Shown here one piece after another: positions 10,861 to 24,875 of a stretch of DNA of 64,000 nt. The notes below the pieces were generated by a model. That model was not told the origin of the DNA. It ran no database searches and saw nothing but the letters and a program-made list of their open reading frames with translations. Every line of letters begins with the position of its first letter. Positions within the stretch are counted from its first letter, which is position 1. The position numbers and the translations under genes were made by a program. Origin of the DNA: Lota lota (lineage: Eukaryota > Chordata > Actinopteri > Gadiformes > Lotidae); contig JACYXH010000739.1 in assembly GCA_026745465.1 (NCBI GenBank), positions 171,501 to 235,500 on the forward strand, given 5' to 3'.

Positions 10861-12113
10861 GGCCTTGGGTCTAGCTGGGTGCCCGCTAGTGTTAAGAAAT
10901 AAGATGGAAAAAAGATGGCCGCTGGGTGAATAAGGGCCCCATGTCAGCTAAAGACACAAGGGGACTTAACCATAGTGCTTTTAGGTACTAGTTTTAATCT
11001 AGAGCTTTTTAAAACAGTTTATTAACAGATTTACTCCAAAAATATCATATTTTCTCTGACATTCCCTCACGTCACAAACAATCCAAAAATGTGGGATATT
11101 TTTCCTATTACAGAACAGTAAAGGATTTTCCATTTAATTAGAATTGTGGATTTCTTCTTCAACATCAAGAGGGAGTATTCAGGTACAATCAATCTGGTGT
11201 TGTAGTTCTGGTTTTCAGCGTGTTTTGTTAGTTATTCTTTTACATTTTGGCAGACGAGTATTTTTCCGGAAGGGCTTTGGAGCGGGGAATGGATTGGTAA
11301 ATTGGGGGAATCGTGGAGAGACTAATGCCTCCTTTCATTTTTGGTTTCTCTTCCTTCCCACCCCCTGGTGGGGCCCTTGCCACAGGCTGTTGTTTTGTGT
11401 GACACACGCTCCTGTCGCATAATCCCATGTGGGACGGACCAATTACGTGACATGACATGGAAATAAAATAATAATAATCAAACCTCTCTCGGCTCCCCAG
11501 GGGGCGCAAACAATGGGAGTGGGGGTTTTAAAATTCAGTAGATCCACTGCCACAGCCGCGTTCAGACTGAAAGTAAAAGATTAAAAGTGTATGTGTATGT
11601 GTGCGCGTGTGTGCGTGTGTGTGCTCTTGATAAGTACAACCTAAAATAAAAGAATAAAATAATAAAAAATTAAATAAAAAATTAAATAATATGTGCTTAC
11701 TTTGGATGTACTCTCATTTTAGGATGAGGTAACTTTGGTCAGAATGAAGGATAAGAAAGCTCTATTTTTAATAGTGTAGTACATATTTTGCCTTTACGCA
11801 GAGGACAAGGAATTTCACTGTATTTCACTGTTCAGAATGACCCTGTGTTATACTGTGCATATGACAAATAAAACACTCCGACATTGACTTTGACAGTGGG
11901 TTGAAAGGATCCCGGAATGACCCAAAGCATGGGGCCGCATGTCGGAATCGAACCTGGGTCCCTTACGAGCTGTATTGCCCTGCGCGGATTGCACACTTGC
12001 AAGTGTAGCGACCAAGTCACCGCCCAAGATAACTCTTTCTAAACATGGGGCAGGGGACACTCGCCCGGGTCTCGCCTCATCCAAAATTCATACCCACCAC
12101 AAACTCGGCCATC

Positions 12114-12222
<109 letters not shown>

Positions 12223-12646
12223 CAGCACTTTCACGCTCGATTAAAAGATATCAAACTCTTACTGTGACACACTTTTAACCCACGGTCCGCATTGTTAAAG
12301 ATTCCACTGCTTTCAATCGGAGCCGCCGCAGAACCATCGGCCAACAAGTTCAACGATTCCAACCCTTCCCGTCCCTGCGTTCCAGAAGAAATTCCCTGTC
12401 ATGTGCCTTTTCCCAAGTTTCCCTCACAAGATATCTGCTGTGTTTACACCAGACGGGTTAGAGAGCGAGAGTGGGACAGCGCGCAATACTGCAGACTTGT
12501 GTCTCGTGATAATTGAAACTAAGCTCTCCTCCTCTCAACGAGGCTTCTTCCTTTCATTGCCCCGTTTTCTTTTTTTGCTGCGACAGACTGACGGTTAGCA
12601 GCGAGTTTGTGCCAGGGCTTAATACCCTCGTCTCTCTTGGAAATCC

Positions 12647-12648
<2 letters not shown>

Positions 12649-12724
<76 letters not shown>
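12649..12724. repeat. (CA)n microsatellite
   Basis: 38 uninterrupted units. Confidence 0.97.
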
Positions 12725-12727
<3 letters not shown>

Positions 12728-13528
12728 GCCTCTAACTCTCTGCTGACCTCCTTTCTGCCTCGGTTACATTTTGGTGATAATGACTGAAGTATCAGGCATT
12801 GCATGTGTTGCCTTTGGTCTTTTGGTTTGTGTCTGACTGAACAAAAAAAGGGATTTTTTTAGTTTTTCTGTTAATCCTCACAGACAAGGTGATACAATGG
12901 TTTCACTTTTGTTTTTAACACACGTCTTGCTGTCACCATGTTACAATGTGTTAGTTATAAAAATGCGATAATTTGACTTAAACCACGTTGATATTTGCAC
13001 CTTGTTGGGGTTTATTTTGGTCTGCTTTGCAACCCCCCCCAATTCCCTGAAAAGCTTTTATGTAGGCCCGGTGTAAAACTGTGATTTCCTGAATACTTTT
13101 GTCTTATTTGAATTCCTTTGATTTCCTGAAAGCTTTTAATTCATTTAAAATCCCGGTACTGATATCGCCGCTAAGAGAATTACTAAGAGAAGCAGGCGCC
13201 AGATATGCTTCACGATATTAAATCAAGATATATATATATGTTTATTATTTTTACATGTACAAAGGGCCACTTGTCTTCCCATTAAAGGCCTTCTACCATC
13301 GCTGGCTTGGCAGCAGCCATTGCTTGGTGCAGAGCTCATGGTTCACGGTGTTATCAATAGTATTTTAGGCTTTGACTCAAAGCGACTTGCAGTGATTTTT
13401 TCGATGCATGTCATTAAGAAATAGGTCGAGGTTAGGGCTCAGCTAAGGTCAGTTATGTGCAGGACCACTTTTTATAAGAGGGAGTTTGCTCTGTCCTCTT
13501 ATTGCGGGGCACCATTTGACGATCCGTT
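12725..13528 (+). other. Intronic stretch, nothing recognised
   Basis: No exon, RNA gene or named repeat seen; only a short C run near 13034 and an AT run near 13231. Confidence 0.45.
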
Positions 13529-13700
13529 TTACGCATTTAGCCGTCGCCTTTATCTGAAGGGACTCAAACCTCATTTTAAAGACAGGTCATTAATGAGCAG
13601 GTAGGGGTATGGGCATTTTGCTCAGGGAAGCCTACAAGAAAGACTGAGGACATTGGGTTCCAACCCATAATGTTTTGGGTATTAGACTATCCTATCCTAT
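13529..13700 (-). mobile_element. tRNA-derived SINE, degenerate
   Basis: Reverse-strand motifs: GACTGAGGACATTGGGTTCC, CATTAATGAGCAGGTAGGGG and CATTTAGCCGTCGCCTTTAT are diverged forms of the SINE box B, body and tail. Confidence 0.75.
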
Positions 13701-15855
13701 AAACTTCGCATGTGGCAGATGACTTCAGGGTGCTGCTTGGGTGAAATCAGGTACATTTCTTCCGATGCACATCAGAAGCCATCTGAGATGACACTTGAAA
13801 TGGCAAAGAAAACAAAAACAAACGGAGATGTTTCTGTTCCACTACGGTGGGAAAAGAAGGTCTTTGTGGCGTGCTCTCATCGTGTTAAAAGTGCTTTTTG
13901 ACTCGATTTGACTCGACTTCGTTCCGTGTCTGTCACAAACCGCCTGGAAGTAGAGCGCCGCGCTTTGATCTCGCTGTCTGACACATTGTGGCGACGTTTG
14001 CGTCTGAATAGGTCATTATCAAATAGTTGGCGTGGGGGGGGAGGGGGGGGGGGGCGGTAGGGATCGGCTATTGGCTATGATCTGAATAAACCTGACGTGC
14101 TTACATTCATCCTCCTCTTGTGGCATTATGGGACGTATATAATAACGGACCTTTTCAATGTTAGTTAATGTCAGTTAATCAGCCATGTTGGATTTGAAGC
14201 CGTCGAGTCGTCGCTGTGCGGGAAGTGTAATTAGAGTCCCCTCCTGTCATACTTCATACTCCGAATTATGGAGCTGTGCGTCGGAACCTCATGTTCATTA
14301 TCCTAAGGGCTTAGCAGTGGTAGGAACAACATGCTGAAACAGCAGGATTGTGCAAAGAAGTCAGGGTGTTCTTGGTTGTTTTTACTCGCTAGGACACTTC
14401 TGAGGGTGAATACTTTGTTTGTCTGTGTCACAGATCAGACTTATATGTGTGTGTGTGGGCTTGAGTCTGTCTGTGTACTGGGCCTCTCTGTGTCAATGGT
14501 TTGTGTGTTTGTCTGTCTTTCTTTCTATGTATTTGTCTGTCTGTCAGCCTGTCTGTCTGGCTCATGGGTCGTCTGTCTGCGTCACAGATCCGTCTCTGAA
14601 TCTGTCTGCCCATCAGTCTGTCCGTTTGTCAGTCTATCCATAGCTGAGTCCTCAGTGGGAGGTAAAGTTAATTTATTTCTTGCACATGAAGAGTGCTTCA
14701 CAGAATCTTTTTTCTTTTAACTTTAACATCCTTTGACATCAAAATTCACTGTGAATTATATGCAAAACCCAAATCATATGAGTCATGAATCATATGTGAA
14801 ATATACAGAGTGAGTGTCAAGTCGATTCTCTGCTAGCCTGCGCATGCTAATAAACGCCGTCTCATCAATGTTAGCCCTTGGCTAGGGTCTTAACAGCTAA
14901 ATCTCATCTTCTTCCACACCAAAAAAATAAATAGAAAATCTGCCAAAATGTCCCTATGTATGATCGCCGAGTCAATGATCGGGGCACATATTACGGCGTT
15001 ACCACTTTATTCATGTTTAGCTAACTGCCAAGAGAAAGAAAAAGTGTGTGCCCAGGAGGTCATTCATAGAAGTCTGGCCTGACTAAACTGTCAGACGCCT
15101 GATCTCCCCGCAGAAGCTTAAGTGGATTCCAACTGACGGCAGCCATTGTGTGTTCTCCTTCAGGCCCTGAGCAGCATTGTTCGATGTCAAACAATCAATG
15201 TCACGTACGTAAAAATAACTGTGTTCCTTGGACTCCCCCCCCCACCCCCCTCACAACACAGTCGGGCACAACAGTGACAGAAGTATAATTATATAATGTA
15301 TATGTCTATTTCTGTGAATATATGTTTGTTAATGGATATGGATGTGTTTTTGTGAGCCTGGGCCGTTAACGCTTTTATTTTGTAATCAATGTAATACACA
15401 AACAAAATCAATAGCAGGAATTATCTTTTTCTAACAGAAACGCAAGTCGAACAGAAATGATGAATAGCATGGATAAAAAAAGACATCAGAATTAAGACAA
15501 AATAAAGTGAATACATGTTAAATATTTTTTCATCTTCACACACAATGCAAAAGTACAAATTGTCCTCAAGAGGTTTATTTACTTAACAGAGAGAAAGCCC
15601 AGCTGACTGCAACACATGCAGGTGGAACCTTGAATATTGACACAAGCAGGATCTGTGAAAATTGGAATGTAAGTACAATCCGTTGTGTCATAGCCGCCTG
15701 CATTTTGAAAGCGTTTAGTCATGCAGCAATATGCCATACCGATGACAAGCTCTGTCACAAACATGCTGGTATTCTAAAAAGGAAGACGGAAATAGTGCTA
15801 AAACGCATATTAATAGGTTGCTATCAGAGCAATTATTTCCCAGATTCATTCAGGG
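13701..15855 (+). other. Intronic stretch with G-rich tract, nothing coding
   Basis: Contains a G-rich run at about 14033-14054 (possible quadruplex), a TCTG-rich degenerate repeat at about 14450-14640 and a C run near 15234-15241. No exon or RNA gene recognised. Confidence 0.5.
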
Positions 15856-16020
15856 CAAGAGAGGGAGAGAGAGTGAGAGAGTGTGATAGAGAGATAAAGA
15901 GAGAGATGAAGATTGATAGAGCCAAAAGAAGACAAGAAAAAGAGAGAGAGAGGGAGAGAGTGTGAGAGAGAGAGAGAGATAGAGACAGATAGAGAGAGAG
16001 AGTGTGAGAGGGAGAGAGAG
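15856..16020. repeat. GA-rich microsatellite
   Basis: Interrupted GAGAGA with GATAGA and GTGTGAGA units. Confidence 0.9.
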
Positions 16021-16279
16021 CTGTATTCCATTTTTGTAAATGTGATGTCAAGAACGTTTCATCAAGCACAGTAAAAGCTTTCTTTATTTAAATACTTGCA
16101 GATGAAGGCAAGGGGGTTGGGAGGGAGGGGGAATCAGAAGTAAAATAATCTAGAAGATATTAGTTATACGTGATACTTAGCGCACTTATACTTTAGGAAA
16201 AGTATGAAAATTAGGCCAATGAGATGTTTAATCTGCTGTTCAACCAACCTGGTAGATTTAACCTTGGGTGTGTGAGTGC

Positions 16280-16443
<164 letters not shown>

Positions 16444-17159
16444 GTATACGTGCGTTAACAAACGCGGTAACCGAGAGTAGTGAGGTGTACTCTAGTGTGG
16501 TATATAAGTGTACGTAACAATGTAAAGCCCTAAGTTGCTTTTAACACAGCGATACACCGTGCAGCCTTTTAAACCCACTTAAACACTTTCGCAAACATTC
16601 ATATCGTGCTGTCCCCGGTGAATTGAGATTCAACATATGTGGGACCTCATTAACTGTAGCTGTCACATGAGTCACTAGAAACTGTCACAGTGCCACTTTG
16701 AAAATGGGGAGGACATTTTGTTTAAGCATCGTTTGTTTTCTTCATTGTCACCTTCAGTTTCTGTCACACTTGTCACATCATGGGCACAAAGGTACAACAG
16801 AACATTTTGAAACAGTAGTTTTACTCATCTTGAGACACACACCTACACACACACACATACATACCCACGTTAACAATTTGAAGCAGGTAACTTTGGAAGC
16901 ACAACGGACCACCAAGGTAAAATTGAAAGGAGGTATGTTGAAATGATTACACATTATTAATGCTGCTTCTTGTCTGCGGGCTGAAGATGTCCGCCCGCTA
17001 GCGAGAGTATAAAAAGTGTATAAAAAGAGTGAATGTATGGTTGGCTGAGCGCTAGTGTTGTGGGATTAGCATGACTATAAGCAACCCACTGGTTGTTCAG
17101 GTGTTCGGAACAGAAAGTAGAACGATTCAGACTGAATACCAAAGTACTCCCTGACCCAC

Positions 17160-17775
<616 letters not shown>

Positions 17776-18403
17776 CCCCTCTGCCCACCACTTCCGCCCC
17801 ATCCCTGCCCAGTGGCTGGTAGCGGTGGCTAAATAAAGGCTGAAGCGTCCTGTTGTTATACCGGCTGTCCATCATTTTAATTATTCATAGACAGGAGAGA
17901 TTGGAGTGGGAGGAGAAGTCTCGGAGCAGCATATGGGGGTGTTTTCACACTGTTGGATGGGAAAGGGCATGTTTATGATGCCATACTCTATACCGCCAGC
18001 CGACTCTAGCTGGATCTCCGGTGCTAAGGAAACTACTGGTGTACACTCTGAAGTTGGACGTTTGATCGAAGAGGTACCGATCGGAGTTCCGATCACAATG
18101 GTTTGGGCGTTGTGTCTTAGTTTCCTCCTAACTTTTCATTCAAAAGGGAGGACATTTCGGGACTGGGATCCATAGAGTAGCTTATCTTACTAGCTGTCCC
18201 ATAGCTTCCTCCTAGCCTCTCCCCTTGTTTTAGAAGAGAGCAAGGCATTAACAATTCCAGAGTTAGGGAATCTAACCCTTAACCATATCCCCAGTGGGGA
18301 ATCTCACCCACACATATGATGCATTAACTCTCTCAAACACCAAATGGCTTTTTATCGAATCATCTCTTACAAGCATTTCCTCTTCTCCTTGTCCCCTCGC
18401 CAG
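17776..18403 (+). other. Intron end before the 252-bp exon, nothing else recognised
   Basis: No repeat family identified; the last 45 bases form the pyrimidine tract and acceptor of the 18404 exon. Confidence 0.5.
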
Positions 18404-18655
18404 ACAGCACAGCTAGCATCGTGGCGCGTCGCCGACGCTTCAGCCACCTGACCCAGGAGCTGTACCGCCTGGCCGTGGTGGTGTGGGACGGCGGGGAGCC
18501 CACCCTCAGCGGCACCAGCACCCTCACCCTGCGCGTGTGCCCGTGCCGCGGCCACGGGCGCGCCCGCACCTGCCAGGGCGAGGCCTTCTTGACGGCGGCC
18601 GGCCTCAGCACCGGCGCCCTGGTCGCCATCCTGCTGTGCGTCGCCATACTGCTGG
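18404..18655 (+). CDS. cdh18: Type II cadherin exon: end of EC5 and transmembrane start
   Basis: Internal exon of 252 bp, acceptor CTCGCCAG and donor GTAGGT, phase 1 on both sides. It continues EC5 as STASIVARRRRFSHLTQELY, then WDGGEPTLSGTSTLTLRVC. Three further conserved EC5 cysteines appear in VCPC and RTC. It ends in the first half of the transmembrane helix (GLSTGALVAILLCVAILL). The arrangement EC5, short Cys-rich membrane-proximal segment, GLSTGALVAILLC is diagnostic of type II classical cadherins. The exon is very GC-rich against an AT-richer intron background. No stop or frame break was seen. The membrane-proximal motif RGHGRARTC is more basic and divergent than in the mammalian protein as I recall it. 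Confidence 0.92.
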
Positions 18656-18728
18656 GTAGGTGGAGCGGAGGGTGTGCGTGTGTGTGTGTTTCTGTGTTTG
18701 TGTGTGAGACACCATTTTGTATTGGGTG

Positions 18729-18865
18729 TTTAGTCATTTTAGCAGATGTTTTGTTAAGATAATTTCTTTATGTCATTAAGGAGCAGGTGGCTGGTAAGGG
18801 CATGTTGCTCAAGGGCGCCTAAAGGTTACGCTGCAGACATTGGGGTTGGAACCCACAATTTTGTG
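18729..18865 (-). mobile_element. tRNA-derived SINE
   Basis: TCATTTTAGCAGATGTTTTG (tail), CATTAAGGAGCAGGTGGCTG, GTTGCTCAAGGGCGCCTA and ACATTGGGGTTGGAACCCAC (box B) are in the expected reverse order. It lies about 75 bp downstream of the 18655 donor. Confidence 0.82.
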
Positions 18866-19508
18866 AGGGTGAGAAAACAAGGGAGGGATGGAGGTAAACA
18901 TACAAGCGACGGGATAAGAGCAGAAGACAGAGGGGTAACGGCTATGTATTCTTCAATAGGTTTGAACTAGAGACAGGAGGATGAGAATAAGGTGGGTGGA
19001 GGAGGGGTTAGGGCTAGCTAACAGAAAACAAGAGTTAAAGTAGGAAAATGGCTCCCAGCGTGACGTAAGCAGCATTTGCAGTGTTAGCAACGTTAGCGGC
19101 GTTCACGGCGTTAGCAGTGTAAGAGCAGAAACAAGAGGATAAGGGTACTTGTGGGGATTGGGGGTAAAAAAAAAAGGACAAACCGAGTGTCCTGGGCTGC
19201 AGAGGCTGATGGGAGGCGGGCCAGCCAGCTGCCCAGAGCTTCAGAATAAGCAGAGCAGTCTCCAAGAACAGAACATTCTTCTGAGAGAGTGCTTTTAACT
19301 TTGGAGCCCGATCTAAGCCATTAGAAAACACAATCTTATTATGATAAGAGAAATCCCCCCTCGTTGATAAAAGGGTGATTGGTTAGACAAGCTGATCCAA
19401 AACGAATGGGCCAAAAATGTCTGGCCAGTAAATGTTTCATGCTTTTTACTTTGAATAGCAGCTTTTTATCTCTGTCTTATAATCACTTAAAGGAGGCTTG
19501 GGGATGAA

Positions 19509-19725
19509 GTTGTTGCTATGATCATCATCTCACCCTTCTCTTCTTCCTCCTCCATTTCCGCTTCCTCCTCCTCCTCCTCCTCTGCTTCCTCTTTCTCCCC
19601 CACCTTCTCCTCCTCTGCCTTTTTTCCTCATCTTCCTCCTCCTCCCATCCTCCTTATCTTCCTTCGTCTCCTCTCCTCCTCTTTTCTGTCTTCTCCTTCT
19701 CCTCCTCCTCCCCATCCCCAGTCAT
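19509..19725. repeat. (TCC)n-rich pyrimidine tract
   Basis: Degenerate TCC/TCTTCC units over about 200 bp. Confidence 0.8.
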
Positions 19726-19854
19726 TGCTTTGCATTCTGGCCATAATTTACTCAGACACAAACACTCGCACACAGTTTGTAGTCGAAGATCAAATGCAAC
19801 TCATTAAAGTTTGGCCAAAGTAAACAATCTCTTGTCGGCCCTAAATTGGGGCAT

Positions 19855-20062
19855 GAGATGTTTTTGTATGTGTGTGTGATCATAAGTTTGAGTGTGCGTT
19901 TGCATCTTATGTGTGAGTGTGCGATTATGACTTTGTGTGTGCCTGTGTGTGTGTTTGTGTGTGCGAAAGTATCATTGTATGCTTTTGTGTGTCCTCATCT
20001 TATGTGTGAACGTGTGATTCTGGGTCAGAGTGTGTCATTTGTGTGTGTGTGTGTGTGTGTGT
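19855..20062. repeat. TG-rich degenerate microsatellite
   Basis: TGTGTG blocks with a repeated TTATGTGTGA motif, ending in a short pure TG run. Confidence 0.8.
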
Positions 20063-20195
20063 GAGTGTGTTATTGTCTGTTTGAGAGCACTGTTTACGCT
20101 GCATATTTGTTTGTGACATGCAAACAAATATAGCGACCAAACAATATGGTGACACAAGCAGATAACACAGCCCCCCCCCCCATAATCATCTTCAT

Positions 20196-20196
<1 letters not shown>

Positions 20197-20256
<60 letters not shown>
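20197..20256. repeat. (CA)n microsatellite
   Basis: About 30 units, preceded by a C run at 20171-20181. Confidence 0.96.
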
Positions 20257-20260
<4 letters not shown>

Positions 20261-20656
20261 CATAGATGAGACACACTCAAACGCAAAGTCACATAGCTCA
20301 CACGATGATGTAGACACACACAATTACATGTTCGCACACATACACACACAATCACAATGTTCAAACACACGCACATTCTACACTCCTGTTTCCCGTTGAT
20401 TGGCTTTGGACGTCAGTGCGTGGAACACGTGCTTATTCATACGATCTGGCATTGTCTCTCTCCAGAGAGAGAGAGTGAGAGAGGGGGAGAGAGAGATGGA
20501 GGGAGAGAGAGAGAGAGAGAGGGAGTATGAACAATGGTGATAGTCAGTGAGAGAGATAGAATGGGTGGGGGGGAAGTAGACAGATGCTGAGAGAAAAGAT
20601 TGTGAGGATAATTGAACAAAAAGAGCTAGAGAATGTACAAGTGAGACAGTCCTTTT

Positions 20657-20676
20657 AAAAAAAAAAAAAAAAAAAA
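20657..20676. repeat. Poly-A tract
   Basis: 20 consecutive A in a purine-rich block. Confidence 0.95.
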
Positions 20677-20734
20677 GGAAGGAATAAAAGACGGCAAGAA
20701 AGGAGGAACAAAAGACAGCAAGAGGGAAACACAA

Positions 20735-20870
<136 letters not shown>

Positions 20871-21399
20871 AAAGACACGCAACGTGTGGACAGAAGGGGT
20901 GTCAGGCTGATTCCAGACAGCCATGCTGAAATAGTTTGTGGGCGTTGGGAGAAATTGGTAGAAAAACAGAGATGTCCACATGTGAGCACAGGCACAGAAG
21001 CCACGTCAAAAACATAGTCCTACGTACACAAAAATGGTTTGGGGATTTAAGGCCGTAGTGTGTTTGTTTTCCGCCTGTCATCTCAATTCACTTGGGTTTG
21101 TTCTTGTTTGTTGTTTTAGTTTGTCTTTAGGTTTATTTTAGGGTTGGATGTCTTCTGGGGTGAGGAGTCAAATTGCTTTTTGTAGTCAACAGCAAAACTA
21201 AATCCTGGCCAGCAGTAGGCCAGAGAAGGGGATCTTAGATTATGCTAGGTTGTTATTGCGCATGTTCATATAACTGAAGGAATATTGTTGAATTACAGGC
21301 ACCATTTCACACGTTGAAATTCATACGACATGGTATACATTGATAGACATCAATCGAGAGTTGAATTAAAACGACGGGATAAAAAAAGCTTGGATTGTT

Positions 21400-21590
21400 T
21401 CGAAGACAGGGTGTTGCGTCAACCGCCAGCCGAAAGCTACCGGGTTCGATCCCCAGTCGCCACAGCCTAATCCGTAGATATCCTTTAGCAAGATGCCCAG
21501 CCCCTTACGAGGTCCTTCGTTTGAATTCCATGTGAATGTGTGCAGCTGTGTATGTGTCTTTGGATAAAAGCATATGCTAAAACGATGAGA
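21400..21590 (+). mobile_element. tRNA-derived SINE, variant body
   Basis: Has GCCGAAAGCTACCGGGTTCG (box B), TTAGCAAGATGCCCAGCCCC and the tail TTTGGATAAAAGCATATGCT. The body between them (GTGAATGTGTGCAGCTGTGT) differs from the other copies, so this may be a sister subfamily. Confidence 0.78.
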
Positions 21591-21733
21591 AATTGAAAAA
21601 AAAAACGATGGCGCGGTGTGGCTGTGGTGTTTGACAGTTACTGTATGAGCACCGTAAACGATGCTCACTGTTTGTATTGACCGTAGATCAGCTTATTTGT
21701 CTCTGGGTCGTTTCTGACCTATACTGTTCCACT

Positions 21734-21759
21734 CCCCCCCCCCCCCCCCCCCCCCCCCC
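21734..21759. repeat. Poly-C tract, 26 C
   Basis: Uninterrupted C homopolymer. Confidence 0.97.
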
Positions 21760-22680
21760 TAGTAATTGCATGATTGGCCGGTTAATTCCACAGTTCATAG
21801 GAAGACGGAGCGAGTCTGATTTGAAGTCTCACGAATCCACCTAGAGATAATCTACCGGATTTTTAAATCGATCACTTGATTGCTGCACCCTCCTGTTTTA
21901 TCAAGTGATAGAATGATCTTGGAAGTTGTAAAAAGAAAATGTTCGAAATGTGTTAATCATATGATTTATTATATGAGATGATCGTTCAGAATATATGCTA
22001 TACTATAATAAGATTTACTGATTGAGAGGTGTTTCTGAAAAGTATTGGAATCCGTTGATTACTGTTTTATAACTGATGAATGATCATATCCAAGCGTTAA
22101 CTGTAGACAGTTAGAGTTTCTACAGTGAAGACTGGAAGTAGAAAAGGGGAAAAAAGGGAATCATGCACCCAACTCATTGAGATGGATTGATATCTAAATC
22201 TGGCTACTGTGATTGAACCGATTACCCAGAACACACTGGCCCGAGTGTAGCATGATTGGTTGCTTAGAAACAGTAAATTGAGTATTAAGTAGCCTACAGT
22301 TGTAGATAGAGGCTATTTTCCCCCACTTCGACCAAAGGGCTCTCCTAAAGTATGGTAAATACTATAATTAATTACGTACGGGCCAATCAGAGTCGTTCTG
22401 TTATTTCCCATCCTAAAAAGAACAGAAAGAAAATGGAAAATTGCCTCTCCCAAAAAATATGTCTAAAATATATTCCTATTAAACTATTTCATTTTAAGCG
22501 TAAACACACAAGTGTTCAACTGTTACACCCCTCTGTCTTCCCTTTTTGTGTGCTAAACCCCACACTACAGGAAATAAGAATCTCATTAAAAATTATTTCA
22601 CCCTGTTTCCATCAATCAAGACCTGAAAGCGTTAACCTTTTCTCCAGAACCCCTAAACCTTGCTTTTCCCTCATTTTCCC
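21760..22680 (+). other. Intronic stretch, nothing recognised
   Basis: AT-richer sequence without recognisable coding or repeat signatures. Confidence 0.45.
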
Positions 22681-22685
22681 TGTCG

Positions 22686-22975
22686 AGGTCTCTCTCTCTC
22701 TTCCTATATATCTCCCCCACCTCTATCTTGCGCCTTCCCTCGCCGTATACCTCTCTCCAACTCTCTCCCTCTCTCTGCATATCTCTCTCCGTCTCTCCTC
22801 TGTCTGTCTCTCTCTCCTTTTATCTCTCTCCTCCGCTCTCTCTCTCACCATCTCTTTCTCTCTCCTTATGGCTCTTTCTCTCTCTCACTATATCTCTCTC
22901 TCCCTATGGCTCTCTCTCTATCTCTCTCTCTCACTATCTCCTTCTCTCTCCCTATGGCTCTCTCTCTCTCTGCCT
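22686..22975. repeat. CT-rich repeat with a CCTATGGCTC motif
   Basis: CT blocks punctuated by CTTATGGCTC/CCTATGGCTC near 22865, 22901 and 22949, about 36 to 48 bases apart: a minisatellite-like higher order on a CT background. Confidence 0.8.
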
Positions 22976-24300
22976 TCATATTAAATCTTGTTTGACCACT
23001 AAACTGCTGGAGGTGTTGGGCTTCACAGGCAAGAGAAAGAGCTCTTACCTTGTGTTTGAGTTAGAAACGGAGTGAGAACTGTATGTTCCCTCAGACCTTC
23101 ATTTAGCACGAAGGACTGAAAGGAAAAAACCTCTCTCTTATCCCATGATGTCTAATCCTTCGGCATCATCTTTAATCTCGACCGCACGCCCCCCATTATT
23201 TGCTTGAGTCTTAGCATCACGGCTAGCATTAGCATTATTATAGCCACTATTTATAACCTGGGTAATGAAATTGTGAAAATAACGTGGCGGTGCTAAAAAA
23301 CGTGTGGCGGAGCAGCAATACATCAAGGTCATTCCGGCTAATGTGGCATAATGAACTCTTTGGAAATTGCATTGCAGTAAAAAATATACTACCTGGCAGT
23401 GCTCATTTGATCCACTTAATGTTAGCGCTTACAACTTTGTAGGAAAGCCACCGCCAACTCAGGAAGCATAACGATCATGAGCTAGCTTCCAAGACGCACT
23501 GTGTCATCAAATATAACTTTACTGCATGACTTCTTTAGTTGCTCGAAAATGCTAGCACTGGCCTCTTATTGGAGGATGCAACTTCATGCAGATTTTCCTC
23601 TGGAAATACCGGTGCGTTTTGGGCTCAAGCTGCTAGTGCGCTAACTATGTGGACAATATGCAGTGTAGTGACACGGGTACAATTATGACCTTCAGTTCCA
23701 TGCTCCATGTAATTTCCTCTCTCTTTCAACCCACTTTCCTGTATACCCTTACTTAGCCCATATAAAATATATATAAAAAAAGACTTTGGAAAAACATTTC
23801 CCCTCCACATGATAGTAGTAGATTAATAAGCTATTTTTTTTATCCACTAACTGTATATTGTATATTTTTGCGGTAAGTGTGGGGCCAAATCTTCTCTGCA
23901 TTCGCTCGCGAGGGCACTCTCATCAAGCCAACAGCTTGAATTCAAAGAACCATCAAGAGTCGAGGCTAATGACTGCTAATGTGTACAGCTGATTTACAGC
24001 TCTGTAGTGCTTGGTTAGCTTTAGCGTTCTGATAAAAAAAAAAAAAAGATAAATAGGCTCATAAAGAATACTCGGGCGGATTTTTCGGCGCTCATCTGGT
24101 TAGCTGTTTACGAACCAAGACATGTTAATCTGTCATGAGCTATGAATTAACTGGGGAACATGCAGCGAACAACATTAGCAGTAAACTTTTGTCCCCGCCA
24201 TTTTACTCCCGCGTGCTAGCTACGTTGTCCTGAAGAGTAGCGGCTAGGGCTAATTTGTTTTGTTCTTTTTTTATTTAATGAGGCGATAGTGAACTGTACT
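22976..24300 (+). other. Intronic stretch, nothing recognised
   Basis: No exon or repeat family identified, although GCTAGC/GTTAGC-rich words recur. Confidence 0.45.
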
Positions 24301-24306
24301 GCATTA

Positions 24307-24329
24307 TACATATATATATATATATATAT

Positions 24330-24365
<36 letters not shown>
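24307..24365. repeat. Compound (TA)n-(CT)n microsatellite
   Basis: About 12 TA units directly followed by about 14 CT units. Confidence 0.95.
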
Positions 24366-24367
<2 letters not shown>

Positions 24368-24468
24368 ATATATCCCTCTTTATCGCTCTAATTTGTGTTC
24401 TTAATCTATCATTCTATTTGCATACTTACTTTTCTTAAAGCTGCTGTAACACCAGTCTTTCCCTTTGG

Positions 24469-24615
24469 CAGGGTCCAAAATGAACTTTAAGAATAATGTC
24501 TTACTTGCGGGGGCCAGTAGAAAAAGCTACTGGCCAAGCAATTATATGTTTTAATATGAATCTCTGTATCAACTCAAATGTATCCGCCAGTGACAGGCAT
24601 TCATTTTGGACCCTG
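24469..24615. mobile_element. hAT-type MITE, 147 bp
   Basis: Perfect 16-bp terminal inverted repeats (CAGGGTCCAAAATGAA). Flanked by 8-bp direct repeats CCCTTTGG (24461-24468) and CCCTTCGG (24616-24623), 7 of 8 identical, the target-site size of hAT transposons. No coding capacity. A second copy lies at 57810-57913. Confidence 0.82.
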
Positions 24616-24624
24616 CCCTTCGGG

Positions 24625-24840
24625 GATTAATAATTGGGGGTACCTACCCAACCGAAAGGTACTGGGTCCGATCCCCAATATCGGCAGCCAAGCCTGTATT
24701 CTATATCCTACCCTGCATGGGATCCTTGAGCAAGATGCCTAACTGACCCCCCTACCTGCTCCTTAATGACCTGTATCTGAAATCACCACAAGTCGCTTTG
24801 GATGAAAGCAAAACTGTTGAAATGACAAAATAGTAAATAG
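24625..24840 (+). mobile_element. tRNA-derived SINE next to the last-exon acceptor
   Basis: Box B GGGTCCGATCCCC, CCTTGAGCAAGATGCCTAAC, TACCTGCTCCTTAATGACCT, AAGTCGCTTTGGATGAAAGC and the A/T-rich end ATGACAAAATAGTAAATAGC. It ends about 35 bases before the 24876 exon, so the branch point probably lies in or at the edge of SINE-derived sequence. Confidence 0.87.
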
Positions 24841-24875
24841 CAATAAAGTCAAATTTTCCTCTTCCCCTCCCCCAG

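Noticed and set aside
18421..18762. A GTG-started gene at 18421
   Set aside because: The frame is an internal cadherin exon entered by splicing at 18404; the GTG is simply Val.
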